Assembly: GCA_025267735.1 (NCBI GenBank)
Contig: CM046301.1
Location: 13,204,190 to 13,268,189, forward strand
DNA: 64,000 nucleotides
Reading direction: 5' to 3'
Source: Mactra quadrangularis
Lineage: Eukaryota > Mollusca > Bivalvia > Venerida > Mactridae
Part shown: positions 24,122 to 36,000 of the stretch, piece after piece
Layout of the letters: each line of letters opens with the position of its first letter
How positions within the stretch are numbered: the stretch's first letter is position 1
Translations under genes and position numbers: made by a program
Notes under the pieces: model-generated
Told to the model about the DNA's origin: nothing
Databases searched by the model: none
Seen by the model: only the letters and a program-made list of their open reading frames with translations

Positions 24122-26460
24122 AGACCAACGCCTTACGCTTCTCTGTCAAATCGAAAGAAAATATACGTTGTACGGTTGCTTTGTAACGTATTATAGCAAG
24201 CTAAACATTTACGAGATCGTTAATCTATTTCTACTTGATATGAATCTGAAAATATTGTTTAACAAAACAAAGACCTTTAAAAAGTGTGTTAATCAGTAAA
24301 ATTCCTCCTAACGACCGGTCCGATGATACGACCATCTTCAAAATATCAACAGTTTCTAAAAGAACGGAACTTCTTCCAATAAATTTCAACATATCGTAAA
24401 ATCGTAAGATCCGAAAAGAGCACCGTCCTTCTATTTTACATGACGAGTATATGCAGACCCAACTAGTAAGAAAACACTTATTTGGGGTCCGATATTTCTT
24501 TGGAAAATAATGGAGGCCCCTACTATTTCCAGTTTGATATGTAGACAGTAACACGGCCCTATGATTAAGTGTATCCATGCATAGACATAGCTACAACAAA
24601 TTAAACACATTATACGTCACTTACCTGTTTACAAATACATCATAAATATTGTGAACAAACTTGATTGAAGTAATTACCTTCCGTAAAATTAATTCCAGCA
24701 AAATAACAATTATATATTATAAGATATATTGCTTTAAAACGCGTATAAATATCCGCTATTAAATTTCATGTAAAGAAAATGTAAAAAAATAATACCTATT
24801 ATATTTCTTTCACTAATGAACTGCTTGTATTAATTCCCCTCAATTCCAATACCTCAAATGTATCAATTAAACATTTATCCCTTCACCAAATACTAAGCAC
24901 CAAGTATTGAACTTCAGTATTGTAAAACACTATTAACTATCCATTTTTATTCACAATGAGTCTGTTATCCGATACAAAATAAATACTTCATTTTTTCTAA
25001 ACAAACAATGATTTGACGAACTTCCCCACTGTCCGATTTTTATACCATTCCGTGCTCGTTCCAAAATCAGTTTTCTATTTTTTCAGTAATAGTATTTTCA
25101 ATATACATTTGTATAACGAATATTAAAAGGTTACTGCTAAATACTAGCAAATAGTTTTAAGAGTATTTCAATTCGGATTTATTTTCTGCGTGGATTAAAA
25201 ATCAATTTATGCACAGGATTAGCGATTTAATGACGCATATAATTTTTTATAGGTCTTTATCCACTATGAAAAAGTGTCTTTTAATCAATGTATATTTCAA
25301 TGTTTATATATTATGTAATATATTCAAATTAAATTATACAGTTGTATATATATCCTACCTGGTCGTAAAATATGGTACGTTTACTTTCAATAAATATGTT
25401 TATTTCAATTCAAGCCCAAATAAAACATTTAATAATTCCATTTGTTATTCTATTACGTGATTGCAAAATGCAAATAATTAACGCATTATATTCTGTTGCT
25501 TTTATATTTTCAAGTATTTTAAAGGTTCGTCCGAAAGGATGCATTATATGAAGACCGTGGGATGTGACTCTTCATCCCTTTGAAAGTAATTTTTGGTTCT
25601 GGACCGAGTCAAATTTTAACGGCATTTTCCCGTCACTTCAAAGCACGACAGCCTGTCGACTTGCTTACTGTCCCTGGAGAGGTCATAATCTCAAGATCTA
25701 TTCCCGTACATAAGATGATGTTTTCAAGATCCCCAGAGAACATTGATAGTCACATGCCTTTACAGGAATCGCAAGCTCATGGGTTCGAACCCGACAGCGA
25801 ATCCAACGTTTACTTCACTGCAACCAGGTGTAAATGCCTGTGTTTTATTATTCCATTGCACAAATTATTGCACTGTATTTACTCTCTACACGAAATTTGG
25901 TTTGAAAATGTTTATTGCGACTGTACTAACCGACATCAGTTACCCTACACTAATATGTGCTAAGCAACACCATGAAATAGTTTCCGTTCAGTACTTAGAT
26001 AAAGATGTTATTTTGTTAAGGAGTGATTGTTGACGTTATTCAGTCAAGGGATCATTGTTTTTAGGTAAAAACGAAATAATGTAATTAAAGTAATTAAAAT
26101 CGACAAATAGTGTTTCTGAATGAAACAAAATACCAAAGGTATATTCCATCCCATATTTCCTCCATTGATGACCAAGAACTACTTGGAGGTATCAGGTGAT
26201 TGTGAAAACAATTTTAAACCCAATAATACGTGGATAATAAAAGTTTCACTGTTCCTTTTTTTAGTTTATACATTTAAATCGTGTAGACAGACTTAAATAT
26301 TGCCTTATTATGACAAAATATGTCTGCTATAAAAGAACATACAATAGGGGAGATAATTTGATATTAACCTCTCGATATCCTGTACAAGCCATTTTGGATT
26401 ATCTCCCTTTCACAAATAATCTCCCTGCACAAGACATTTTCAATAATTCCCTTTCCACAT
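24122..26460. other. Intergenic, no gene recognised
   Basis: A 115-codon minus frame at 24231-24578 and a 127-codon plus frame at 25580-25963 are open, but show no domain or splice support. A B-box-like GGGTTCGAACCCG near 25780 suggests an old SINE head in the second. The rest is AT-rich spacer. Confidence 0.4.
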
Positions 26461-26462
26461 CA

Positions 26463-26750
26463 GGACCAGGGTTATCCGAACTTTTCTGGGGGTTTCGAAC
26501 TTTTCTAGGGGGGGGGGGGGGTCCGAACCTCGAACCACAACTACATTATACACATTTCGCAGAAAAAATGCAACATATTGATGATAAAAACTGAATAACC
26601 ATAAAATCTTTGTTAATCGTTGAGAAAAAAATGCTTTATGCTACTTAAAAATGACTTACTGGCAAGAAATACACTAATGAACTAGTACATTTTCCAAATT
26701 TTAGGGGGGTCCGGACCCCCATGACCCCCCCCCCCTGCTGGATCCGCCTA
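26463..26750 (+). mobile_element. G/C-run MITE, copy 3
   Basis: A 15-G run at about 26507-26521, core GAACCTCGAACCACAACTAC, then GGGGGGTCCGGACCCCCATG, a C run and GCTGGATCCGCC. A 94-codon frame that runs through it is an artefact of the repeat. Confidence 0.65.
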
Positions 26751-27460
26751 TGAGGACCATTAAAATCTGTGATCTAGTTAATAGTGGTGTTGGAATAACA
26801 AAGGTAGTTTTTGTAACAGAACTTTACATATACCAACATATGCATGTTCAACATAAGTATTCAGCATTTCATTGTCCTGCCACATTACATGTAACTATGA
26901 ATGAATATATCCTGTAATTGCTGGTACATGTAAAGTGTATATTGTCATGTTTTTATCCCAAGTAAAAATTTGTCTTCTATCAATTTTAGCACTCTTATGA
27001 GGGATTTTAGTCAGTTATCTTTCCTTGATAAAATCTGAAGCGATCCAATTGGCAAGTAGGTTTTATCATTTGGAGTTCTCAAATTTTATCTTGAAAATTC
27101 TATGTAAAAAAATAAAACATTGTATCTAATAACTTTGTTAATTAAGATATTAACAGGAGTCATAAAATTTAGATATTTCTTTACCCAAACAATACTTTGC
27201 TTGATTTTCAAAGCTAGATTGGGTCAAATAGGCATTGAAAAATAAGAGTAAAATCTGAGTTATACAACTGATTGGACCTAGCTATTTGAAGTTTATGCAA
27301 AAGGGAAACAACTAATGTCCCTAATTCAGCAGAAATTTGATGTGTAGGATATTTTGTCTTCCTTTACATCTTGCTTTTTTTCCAATGGTAAATGAACAAA
27401 AGTGTTTTATACCAATCAGATTAAGGGAGAATGTCACTATTTAAAATCGTTCACATTTTT

Positions 27461-27763
27461 TGTTGGGTAAAATGCTGTAGCAACACATTGTATAGGTCAT
27501 ATCACTGCTGTCAGTCAACCTACTCACAGTTCCTGGAAAGGCTATATCTCAGTATGTACCAAAAAGCTGTTAACCAGTTACTGGGTACATACTTTATACA
27601 GTGACAGACAGCTGCCCAACATAATTAACAATCAGTGGTAGGAGAGAGAATAGCCGCAGAGATAATCTTATGACCAAAGTCCATGAAAGTTACCCTGGTT
27701 AGGAATCAAACCCAACACCCCTTGATCAGGAGACTTGCATGCTACTAACTGAGCTAGCCAGGT
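27461..27763 (-). mobile_element. tRNA-derived SINE, diverged family 1 relative
   Basis: On the minus strand: CCTGGCTAGCTCAGTTAGTA (A box) and GGGTTTGATTCC (B box), with a 3' end AACCCAACA-like tail (TGTTGGGTAAAATGCTGTAG on the plus strand) shared with family 1. The body differs from the three good family-1 copies, so it may be a subfamily with a different tRNA head. Confidence 0.6.
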
Positions 27764-28479
27764 GGTTAAAACATTTACATACACATACCAATATAAAGAC
27801 AAACAATAAATGTAGATAGTGTTATTTTATATCTCTGTATTTACAGGAAAATGTAACAAGGCAAGTCTTTCAAAGTATAATCAAAAAGAAATCCGATAAA
27901 ATTATCAACAAAAAATATAAACAGTTATTTATATACTAACAACCAAATTAATAAACGTCACAAAACAGAATATTTGATTTGCGTAAAAACAAGACCAATG
28001 TCTTCATTAATATAAATAGAAAGAAACATCACAATTTATCTAAATAAATTTGTATTATAAATACACATTGATGACATCACTATTATGACATCACAAAAAC
28101 AACACAAAATATTTTAGTAATTTCTGATTCTAATAAAGTATGGCAACATCAAACTTTATTCAATTTACTACAGTAAATTGATTAGTTATTGAATAAGTTG
28201 TTGCAAGGACCTAAGTATAAACTTACTGGGGTGTAACAATAGTAGTACAAAATATGCATTGTACATCAATATATCACAATATATGGTAGACTGAAAGTCA
28301 TTTATGGCATTTTTTTTCACTACAAAATTTTTGATTATTTATCACAAAACATGATAGTATTTACAACTATTAATATCACAGTTCAAATCTTAGTACAACA
28401 TCAATGCTAAGAAATTATCATAAGACTCGACATACAACAAATTGAGATTTTCTATTAATTTATTTATTCATTTGGTCTA

Positions 28480-28700
28480 ATGTTGTGTCAACAATATCGT
28501 GGCTATTTTGTGATACCCAGCACACCTAACTATTCCAGAAGGCCGGCAACTTCTACATACACCTTATTTTTATTACCTCATGGAAGAAAATTGAAATTGT
28601 CAAATTTTCACGGAAGAGTATAACTGCTGCATGTTGATTTTACACATGTACCCCCTTCGGGAAACAAGATTTAATAATCCACGCGTTACACAATCACTTG
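28480..28700 (-). mobile_element. Degraded family 1 SINE
   Basis: Contains the family-1 body (CAGAAGGCCGGCAACTTCTA, TTTTCACGGAAGAGTATAAC, TGTACCCCCTTCGGG), but the tRNA head is too decayed to show both promoter boxes. Confidence 0.5.
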
Positions 28701-29229
28701 CACATAATCAGGCTTTTCAAATAGAATGACTTTGATGACCATAATATTTCTATCTACATCTTTACTGGTGACACATGATGTCACATTAACAAAAAAGAGC
28801 CTTATAAGCTGCAGAGAGTTAAAGACTTCAATTTAGACAACTGTCATTCTACAGGACAGCAATAAAAGGGAAATACACTAAAAACTAGATTGTGCATAAA
28901 ACAACAATATTCAAAATGGTTTACAAAATGCCAATGTATAAAAAAGCAGTTTAAAAAGGAATGTGTCTTTCACATAATACTGGCAACAACAAAACAACCA
29001 CTATGTTAAGCACAATGAAACGTATACAACAATGCAAAACAGAAAAAAAACACGATTTACTTGAACAACTCATTCATGGATTTCTTTTATATAATATAGC
29101 AATGGTCAAAAAACATAATATTTACATGTATATAGCAATATATTATGTTCAGTTTTTTTCCAAAGAGAATATAGAAGTATTATATAAATCAAAGCCAATA
29201 GGGACTTTACATTTTGTACAATTACTCCT

Positions 29230-29408
29230 GATCATTGAAATCACCTTCAGACAGGTGATCTCTCACAGTACCCATTTACACCTGGGTGGAATGAAACAAC
29301 TGTAGGTTAAATTCTTGCTCAAGGAGATTAGCAGTGCTCCTAGTGGGGTTTAAACCTAGGACCTCACAATCCCTAAGCCCTTGTCCCATCATTGGACCAC
29401 TGCTCCAA
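29230..29408 (-). mobile_element. tRNA-derived SINE (family 2), copy
   Basis: On the minus strand: GGAGCAGTGGTCCAATGATG, then GGTCCTAGGTTTAAACCCC (B-box region) and CTTGAGCAAGAATTTAACCT, ending near GGTACTGTGAGAGATCACCT. Same arrangement as 6215-6378. Confidence 0.6.
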
Positions 29409-30048
29409 CATATTCAGATTGAACAGTGAAAGTACTATTAGACATATATTAGAGTATATCTAGTTAAGTGGTACATTATTTGACTGGGTTCATTATAAAT
29501 GTTAATAGTACATGTTTTAGGGAATTCCCAGATCAGCATAATTAGAGCGCCAACATATGATTCCTCATTGCTAAATTACAATGGAAGATTTGCTGTGCTC
29601 AACAATTCAAACCAAGATCACCAAATTCAAAATCCAGGGTACAAGCTAACATAGATCAAAACTTAATAGAGTTCTTCAATAGAAATTATCAAAATTGAAT
29701 AAGATCAATGTTAGTAATATAAAAATAATTCAGTTTTCAAAGATCACAACATAAGAGTATCATAAGTTCAATACTTAACAGTCAATTAGAGAATCCATAT
29801 ATGTATCATTAGATAAATGCAACACTGCATTAACTTGATTTTTGTTAGAAAATAGCATTTTTTTATATTTTAAAATTAGTTCCATGGTATACACCTAAAA
29901 ATTAAAAGGATCGTTACCAGATTTGAATGTTTAAGGAACAATAGGGCTTCATTTGAAAGATTTGTTTATGTTATAGTTTTAAAAAGATTGGGTATGTTGT
30001 TCAAGCCTCCCGAAACATTCACTAGAATAGAGTTAGAGCAGTGATGCA

Positions 30049-30054
30049 TTTATT
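30049..30054 (-). terminator. Candidate legumain poly(A) signal
   Basis: TTTATT on the plus strand (AATAAA on the coding strand), 39 nt past the stop codon. Rather close to the stop, so a later site is also possible. Confidence 0.4.
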
Positions 30055-30092
30055 AGACTATACATTCAATATTTTAAAGGTTGACAATAGGT

Positions 30093-33000
30093 TTATATGT
30101 TCTCTTCTTCACAAACTTTCTCTATAGCACTATCAATAGCTTCAAATGGTATGTTATTCTCACACATGTTAACAAACATGTATAATTTTCTTAAAGCATA
30201 GTCATTCTGTAATAGATAAAATCACATATTAAAATAATTTCACATATATAATTTATAAACATACTGATTTTTATGGTGGCTTTGAAGCCATGTCAACAAA
30301 AGTTGAGGTAACCTTAAAATGACCAGTGCACCATACCTAGTTGATACAACATTCAGAAAATTTACAAAAAAATACATAAGAACAAGACATTTGGTCCAAT
30401 GAAATATCATAGTTACTAGACTTAATATTTACTGAACTGAAATGGAATGTCACAGTCACTACTCATTTTGTATAACTTCAGTACGTTCAGAAAATAAATG
30501 GTCTAGAAAGAGGGGACAGGATGGCATACTTCAAGCCTCTGAAAGTACTAGCACTTAAGACCTCAAATTGAGAAGTTATAACTAAAAGGAATATAAATTT
30601 GGGGTAGAAAGGCAATCTCCCTGGAAATACTTTGGCCAAGTAACATATCTGCTAGTCTATAAGTAATGAAATAAATAATTCCTAAAATAGCCCTATCAGA
30701 TTTAGCTAAAAAATGGCAACATTTTGCCTTTGTCCCAACCATAAACATGCAAATACTAAAATTAGAGAAAATCAACAATTGACAAGTACATGTATTAAAC
30801 AGATAAGTTACCTCAGGAATATTAAGATGGTTCTTGCACTTTTCTTCTAAAGAATCTAATACACTCTCATAACATTCCCATTTACTAATATGTTCTCTAG
30901 AATCGTACATATTTTTAGCTGTCACATGATCATCTGTAGCCAAACCAACAATATGCTTCACAACTCTGTCTGTACGTTCTCTCTCCTAGAAAAACATATG
31001 TATAAAATAACGAGAGAATGAGACGTTTTAAATTAATATTGCATTTAATGCTGTGTCAACACAATGTTTTAGGTTATTTTATGAAGTCCATTGCCCCTAA
31101 TCTAGCTTTTCTGGCCCCTTGTCTATAACCAGTACTCACCTACCCTTCCACAAGGCCGGAACTTCTCCATATACCTGAAAGTGTCTTGTGTAAGGGTAGA
31201 TGTGGCCTTATAATGGAGGAAAAGAGACATTGCTGCCAAACTTTCATGAAAGGGTATAACTGCATTGGGTAGGATTCCAACCTATACCCCCTTCAAGGCA
31301 CTAGATTAGAAATCCCAGCATGCTACCACCTGTGCTATAGACCCGGGTCATGTTTTAAGAACAATAGTCCTCAGTGACATTTTTCAAAGCAAATTTACAA
31401 AAAGGGCTGCATCCTAAAATGGATATATCATGAAATTGTATCACAAGTGTCATATCCAATCAAAAATCTTCAAACAATATTAAAACCTTGATATCATCTT
31501 ATCAAAAAACTGCTTTCGCAAACATAAGTTATTCTAAAACCCAACCTTCATGCGGTCAAAATTAAATTCCCAGTAACTTACATCTATAAGTTTAGCCAAT
31601 TTAATTTCAATTTCTCTGGCCTCTTCCTTTGATGTGACAAGATTTAAACTACGTCTAAGAATTTCTAATGGTACATCTTCTGACTTAACTGCATCAGCCT
31701 GAAATATTACCATCATTACAAATGAGATCAAGCAGAAATGCTTTCAATACAATGAAATATACATGACTGATAGGTTATATCATTATGTTTTAAATAAATT
31801 TCAAAATGTGTACACACTTTTGTTGTCTTAATAAGGGCTAAGGGCAATTTTTTTACTTTTGACTGTCAGTGGCGCAAACATTAACCATGCTGATTTAAAA
31901 AGTCAAACCCACAACAAAATTCCTTAAAATATGCCTAAAAACCATTTTTTCTGACTACATGTATTTTGAAACTTCCCTGACAATGAACAAATATCATTCG
32001 TTTCCCTAACTGAGGAAACCCTGAGTAACATAATCATTTTTCTAGAAGTACATGGTCATTTATGCATTCTTTGATCATTTGGGTGTTTCTTGTATACCGT
32101 AATGACTTACAGCCAACATTGACTAGCCCTTCACATAAATCTCTATTTCATTGTATAATAGACAGATAACTATTTTAAATATTCTGCCCAGCTAGCTTAG
32201 CACACAAGTCTACTGTCCAAGGGGTTGTGCATTCAATTCCCAAGTGAGGCTAACTTATGTGGAGTTTTGTCATGGAATTATTTCTTCAGCCATTCTCCCT
32301 CCATTACCCACTACAGTGTTGCTATGGCTTTAAACCCAACAAAAAACAACATCAATCTAAATATAATTATTACATGTATATTATTTTACAAAAATAAATC
32401 AAACCTACACAGGCATCTTTTGGTGGTGCCTGTACATTTTTAGCAGCTTGCATTCCTTGGAATTCAGCTACAGTCATATCACCAATACTTAAATCTCCAT
32501 ATTCTTGTACATGACTTGTATTAGTCTCAGATTTTGTGATAGCAAATTGTTTACTTAAAGTTTCAGAATTCAAATTTTCCTGAAAATGAACAAATATACA
32601 AGATGGTGAAACATGTTAACAATGAACAAGAACATTTGGAACTCCTTGGCTATTCACAACAAATAACTTTGGCAGGGGCATATCCAGGATTTTTTTCTAG
32701 GGGGAGGGTCCAAACTTTTTCTAGGGGGGTCCAAACTTTCAAACCACAACCACATTAAACACTTTCTGCAAAATAATGCAACATATTAATAATAATAACC
32801 ACATAACCATTAAATTTATCTATGTTAAGCACCGAGAAAAACTGCTTCATACTTTTTAGAAAATAGGTAACAAGATTTTTGTTGACATTCTCTTAATCTT
32901 GCATGATCATTAACTTTAATAGGAGTTCAGTACAATAAAGGTCATTCAATTTCTATTTTTCTGATTGCAAGTGTATTTAGCGAACAATTAACAAAAACTT

Positions 33001-36000
33001 GTATTGAAGTGAACACAATTCGGATGTTGATTAGTCTCGTAAGAATTTCGGATACTTCATTTAGCATAAATATTACCGAACAACTAAAACAAGGTATCCG
33101 CTGTAATTCTTGTACAATGATCCTTTGATTTAAACGTGTGTAGTGAGAAATGATCATTTAAAAACATAATTATGTAATACCTAATTCATTACATAGGGCG
33201 TGGCCATCAACATTGCCTAAAATACTTTTACCTGTCAAAGTACAACTGGGAACCAGACAAATGTAATCATCTGCAGCTGTTTGAGAAAATGATATGCTAG
33301 TCTGCTATTAAAATGGAAAAAAAGCATGAAAAAAATGGGTAAATTTAAAAAAATTGAATATCTGTGATGGGATATTAGAACATAATAAACCTTATCAGAG
33401 TCTTCCATCCATCTAATACTATAAACATCACCAAGATATGTACGACGTGTTTTATCAAAATAACAAGCATATGATGATTCATGTGGGTTAGATGCTGTAG
33501 TTACAAATACTGAAATATAACGAACAGATTTCATGTAGGATAAAGTTACATTCCTAGAACCACCTTCGTTATAGTAAAAATAGGTAACTTTTGCTTAGGC
33601 CATGCCAAATTGGAATCTTGTTAAGCGTCAACTCAAGTTTGACAAACCTAGGTACCTATTCACAAAAACACACAAATCGAAAACGAAAACTCATGGCCAT
33701 TCTAGCTAGTATTCACACAAATAAGTACTTGGTAGTACATGAATCTTTATGACATTATAGTAAATAAATATTAACCTGACGTTGGTACCCTCATTGTAAT
33801 AATTTCACGCTTCATTGTCTGTCTATTTATACCTTCGGTCGATTCCGCGTATCATTCATACGAAGAAGCACGTGCTAACTGATCATGTACTTCATATAAG
33901 TATGTAATTGTTTATGAGTTATAAGGAATGACTCTATACCGCCGATGATACCGAGATGGACTGTGAACTACTGTAGTGAGTAGGTGTTGGTTCGAGCCCA
34001 ATCATGCACAATTCTTTTTCATTTTTTAATATTTGTACAAACAAAATATTGTAAAAATTGTCCAAAAAATGTGTTATTTCATACACTCTTTTATTATTTT
34101 TTGCATTTTTATTCAACTATAATTTAAGTTTTATTATTTTGTAATTAGATCTAATCACATTTGAAGCACGACACAATACAGAAATACAATAAATATCAAT
34201 TTATCCAATCAGATGAGTCGTGTCGCCAGCTCATATTTTATACAAAACACAATGCACGAGAAAATAGTCGGATATATGTATACTTTAAACGGGACGATGT
34301 ATTGCTCTTTACTCACTTCAATTTTTAACTCGCGACTCGTTCAACTGTATTAACAGAGAAATAACGGAGATTATCGAGTCAGTCCGACATTTCTCGATGG
34401 TAGGCCGATTATTGATTTATACCGCGTCATCTCGATTTAATTTTATTCTGCGTAAAGGTTAACGTCAGGTTAATATTTATTTACTATAATGTGAGATTAA
34501 TGCAATTGTATAAACAACATACACATGTACATTTTCATTAATTAAATACACAGAAACAAGGAACTATCAGTATTCTTGAGGAAAATCAGTAATCGTATCC
34601 TGGAACAACAGAATTATATAAGAAAATTTCACCAACAATTTTGTTTTTTATAGATTGAGGACTAAAACCTATGTGCACGTGGGGGCTCAACAAAATTCCG
34701 GTATGACATAGTCTTAATTTGTGTGTCATTACGGTGTTAAACCCAACCACAAAAAGGGAAAAGGGTCCATTTATTAAGACCATTTCACTTAACACCATTC
34801 CACTATCAAGACTATCAGATTTGATGTTTCCGAGAGTGGAACCTCATTGTAAACACAGTGCCTTCCAAATTTTTTTAGACAAATGAAATTTTCAGGAAAA
34901 CCGACCATGTATCCACAAGTATTTTTACTATAATCAAAGCTTATTCATGTTACTTTATTTGAATTTTTTCTTGATTAAATAAATTATACTGCTTTTTGGA
35001 ATTCGATTAGTTGACACTTTGTTTCATTTTTATACTAAATATTCTTTCCTCTATGAAGATGGACTTCTAAACGTAGACGAAAACAAAGCCATTGAGGTAA
35101 ACAAGAGCAAAACACAAGAAAATTACCAAGATGTGTGCAATATATTTACGTTAAAGGGATATCATACCATTAATATCTTTAGGTAACAGATCATAAAACA
35201 TAGATCCTGATTCACAAGCTTCAACATAAAATACAAGCTGAAATAAAGAGGAGATCATGTATGAGCTGAAATATAGAGGAGATCATGTATGAGCTGAAAT
35301 ATAGAGGAGATCATGTATGAGCTGAAATATAGAGGAGATCATGTATGAGCTAAAATATAGAGGAGATCATGTATGAGCTGAAATATAGAGGAGATCATGT
35401 ATGAGCTGAAATATAGAGGAGATCATGTATGAGCTGAAATATAGAGGAGATCATGTATGAGCTGAAATAGAGAGGAGATCATGTATGAGCTGAAATAAAG
35501 AGGAGATCATGTATGAGATGAAATAAAGAGATCATGTATGAGCTGAAATATAGAGGAGATCATGTATGAGCTGAAATAGAGAGGAGATCTCAAAGAGAAG
35601 TATATTGAATAGGAAATCACATGAAAGAATGATGAGCCAAATTGATTTCAGGTAACTCAAATGTCATATTTCGTTTCTGAAATAAGATTAGCTTTCAGGT
35701 GGCCAACTATTAAGTGATTATAATGGTCAGATACCAGTATTTGTTTTGATTCACAAACATGTATTTTTACAAATTTCTTGTGCTGTGGTCATTTGCACGC
35801 ATGACCAACAAATAATCATACTTTTTGATATTTATGTGATTTAATAAGTGAGTTATAGACATATTCCCTTTAAGAAAATGATCCCTACATATCATATGGA
35901 CATCATCATGCATTACATTTATACTTGTTAAGTCATAATATATAAGGAATTTCTTGACAGAATGGTATTTAACATTTAATCTATGAAATATAGACACATA

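Noticed and set aside
24231..24578. 115-codon minus-strand frame
   Set aside because: No recognisable domain, no splice sites in register and no neighbouring coding segments. Kept only as unexplained intergenic sequence.
25580..25963. 127-codon plus-strand frame
   Set aside because: Contains a B-box-like GGGTTCGAACCCG and no protein motif; more likely an old SINE or repeat than a gene.
26310..26594. 94-codon frame
   Set aside because: It runs across the G run of the MITE at 26463-26750 (poly-Gly) and has no independent support.
35237..35590. Possible CRISPR-like or regulatory repeat array
   Set aside because: Units are contiguous with no spacers, and this is a eukaryotic intron. It is a minisatellite derived from the splice acceptor.
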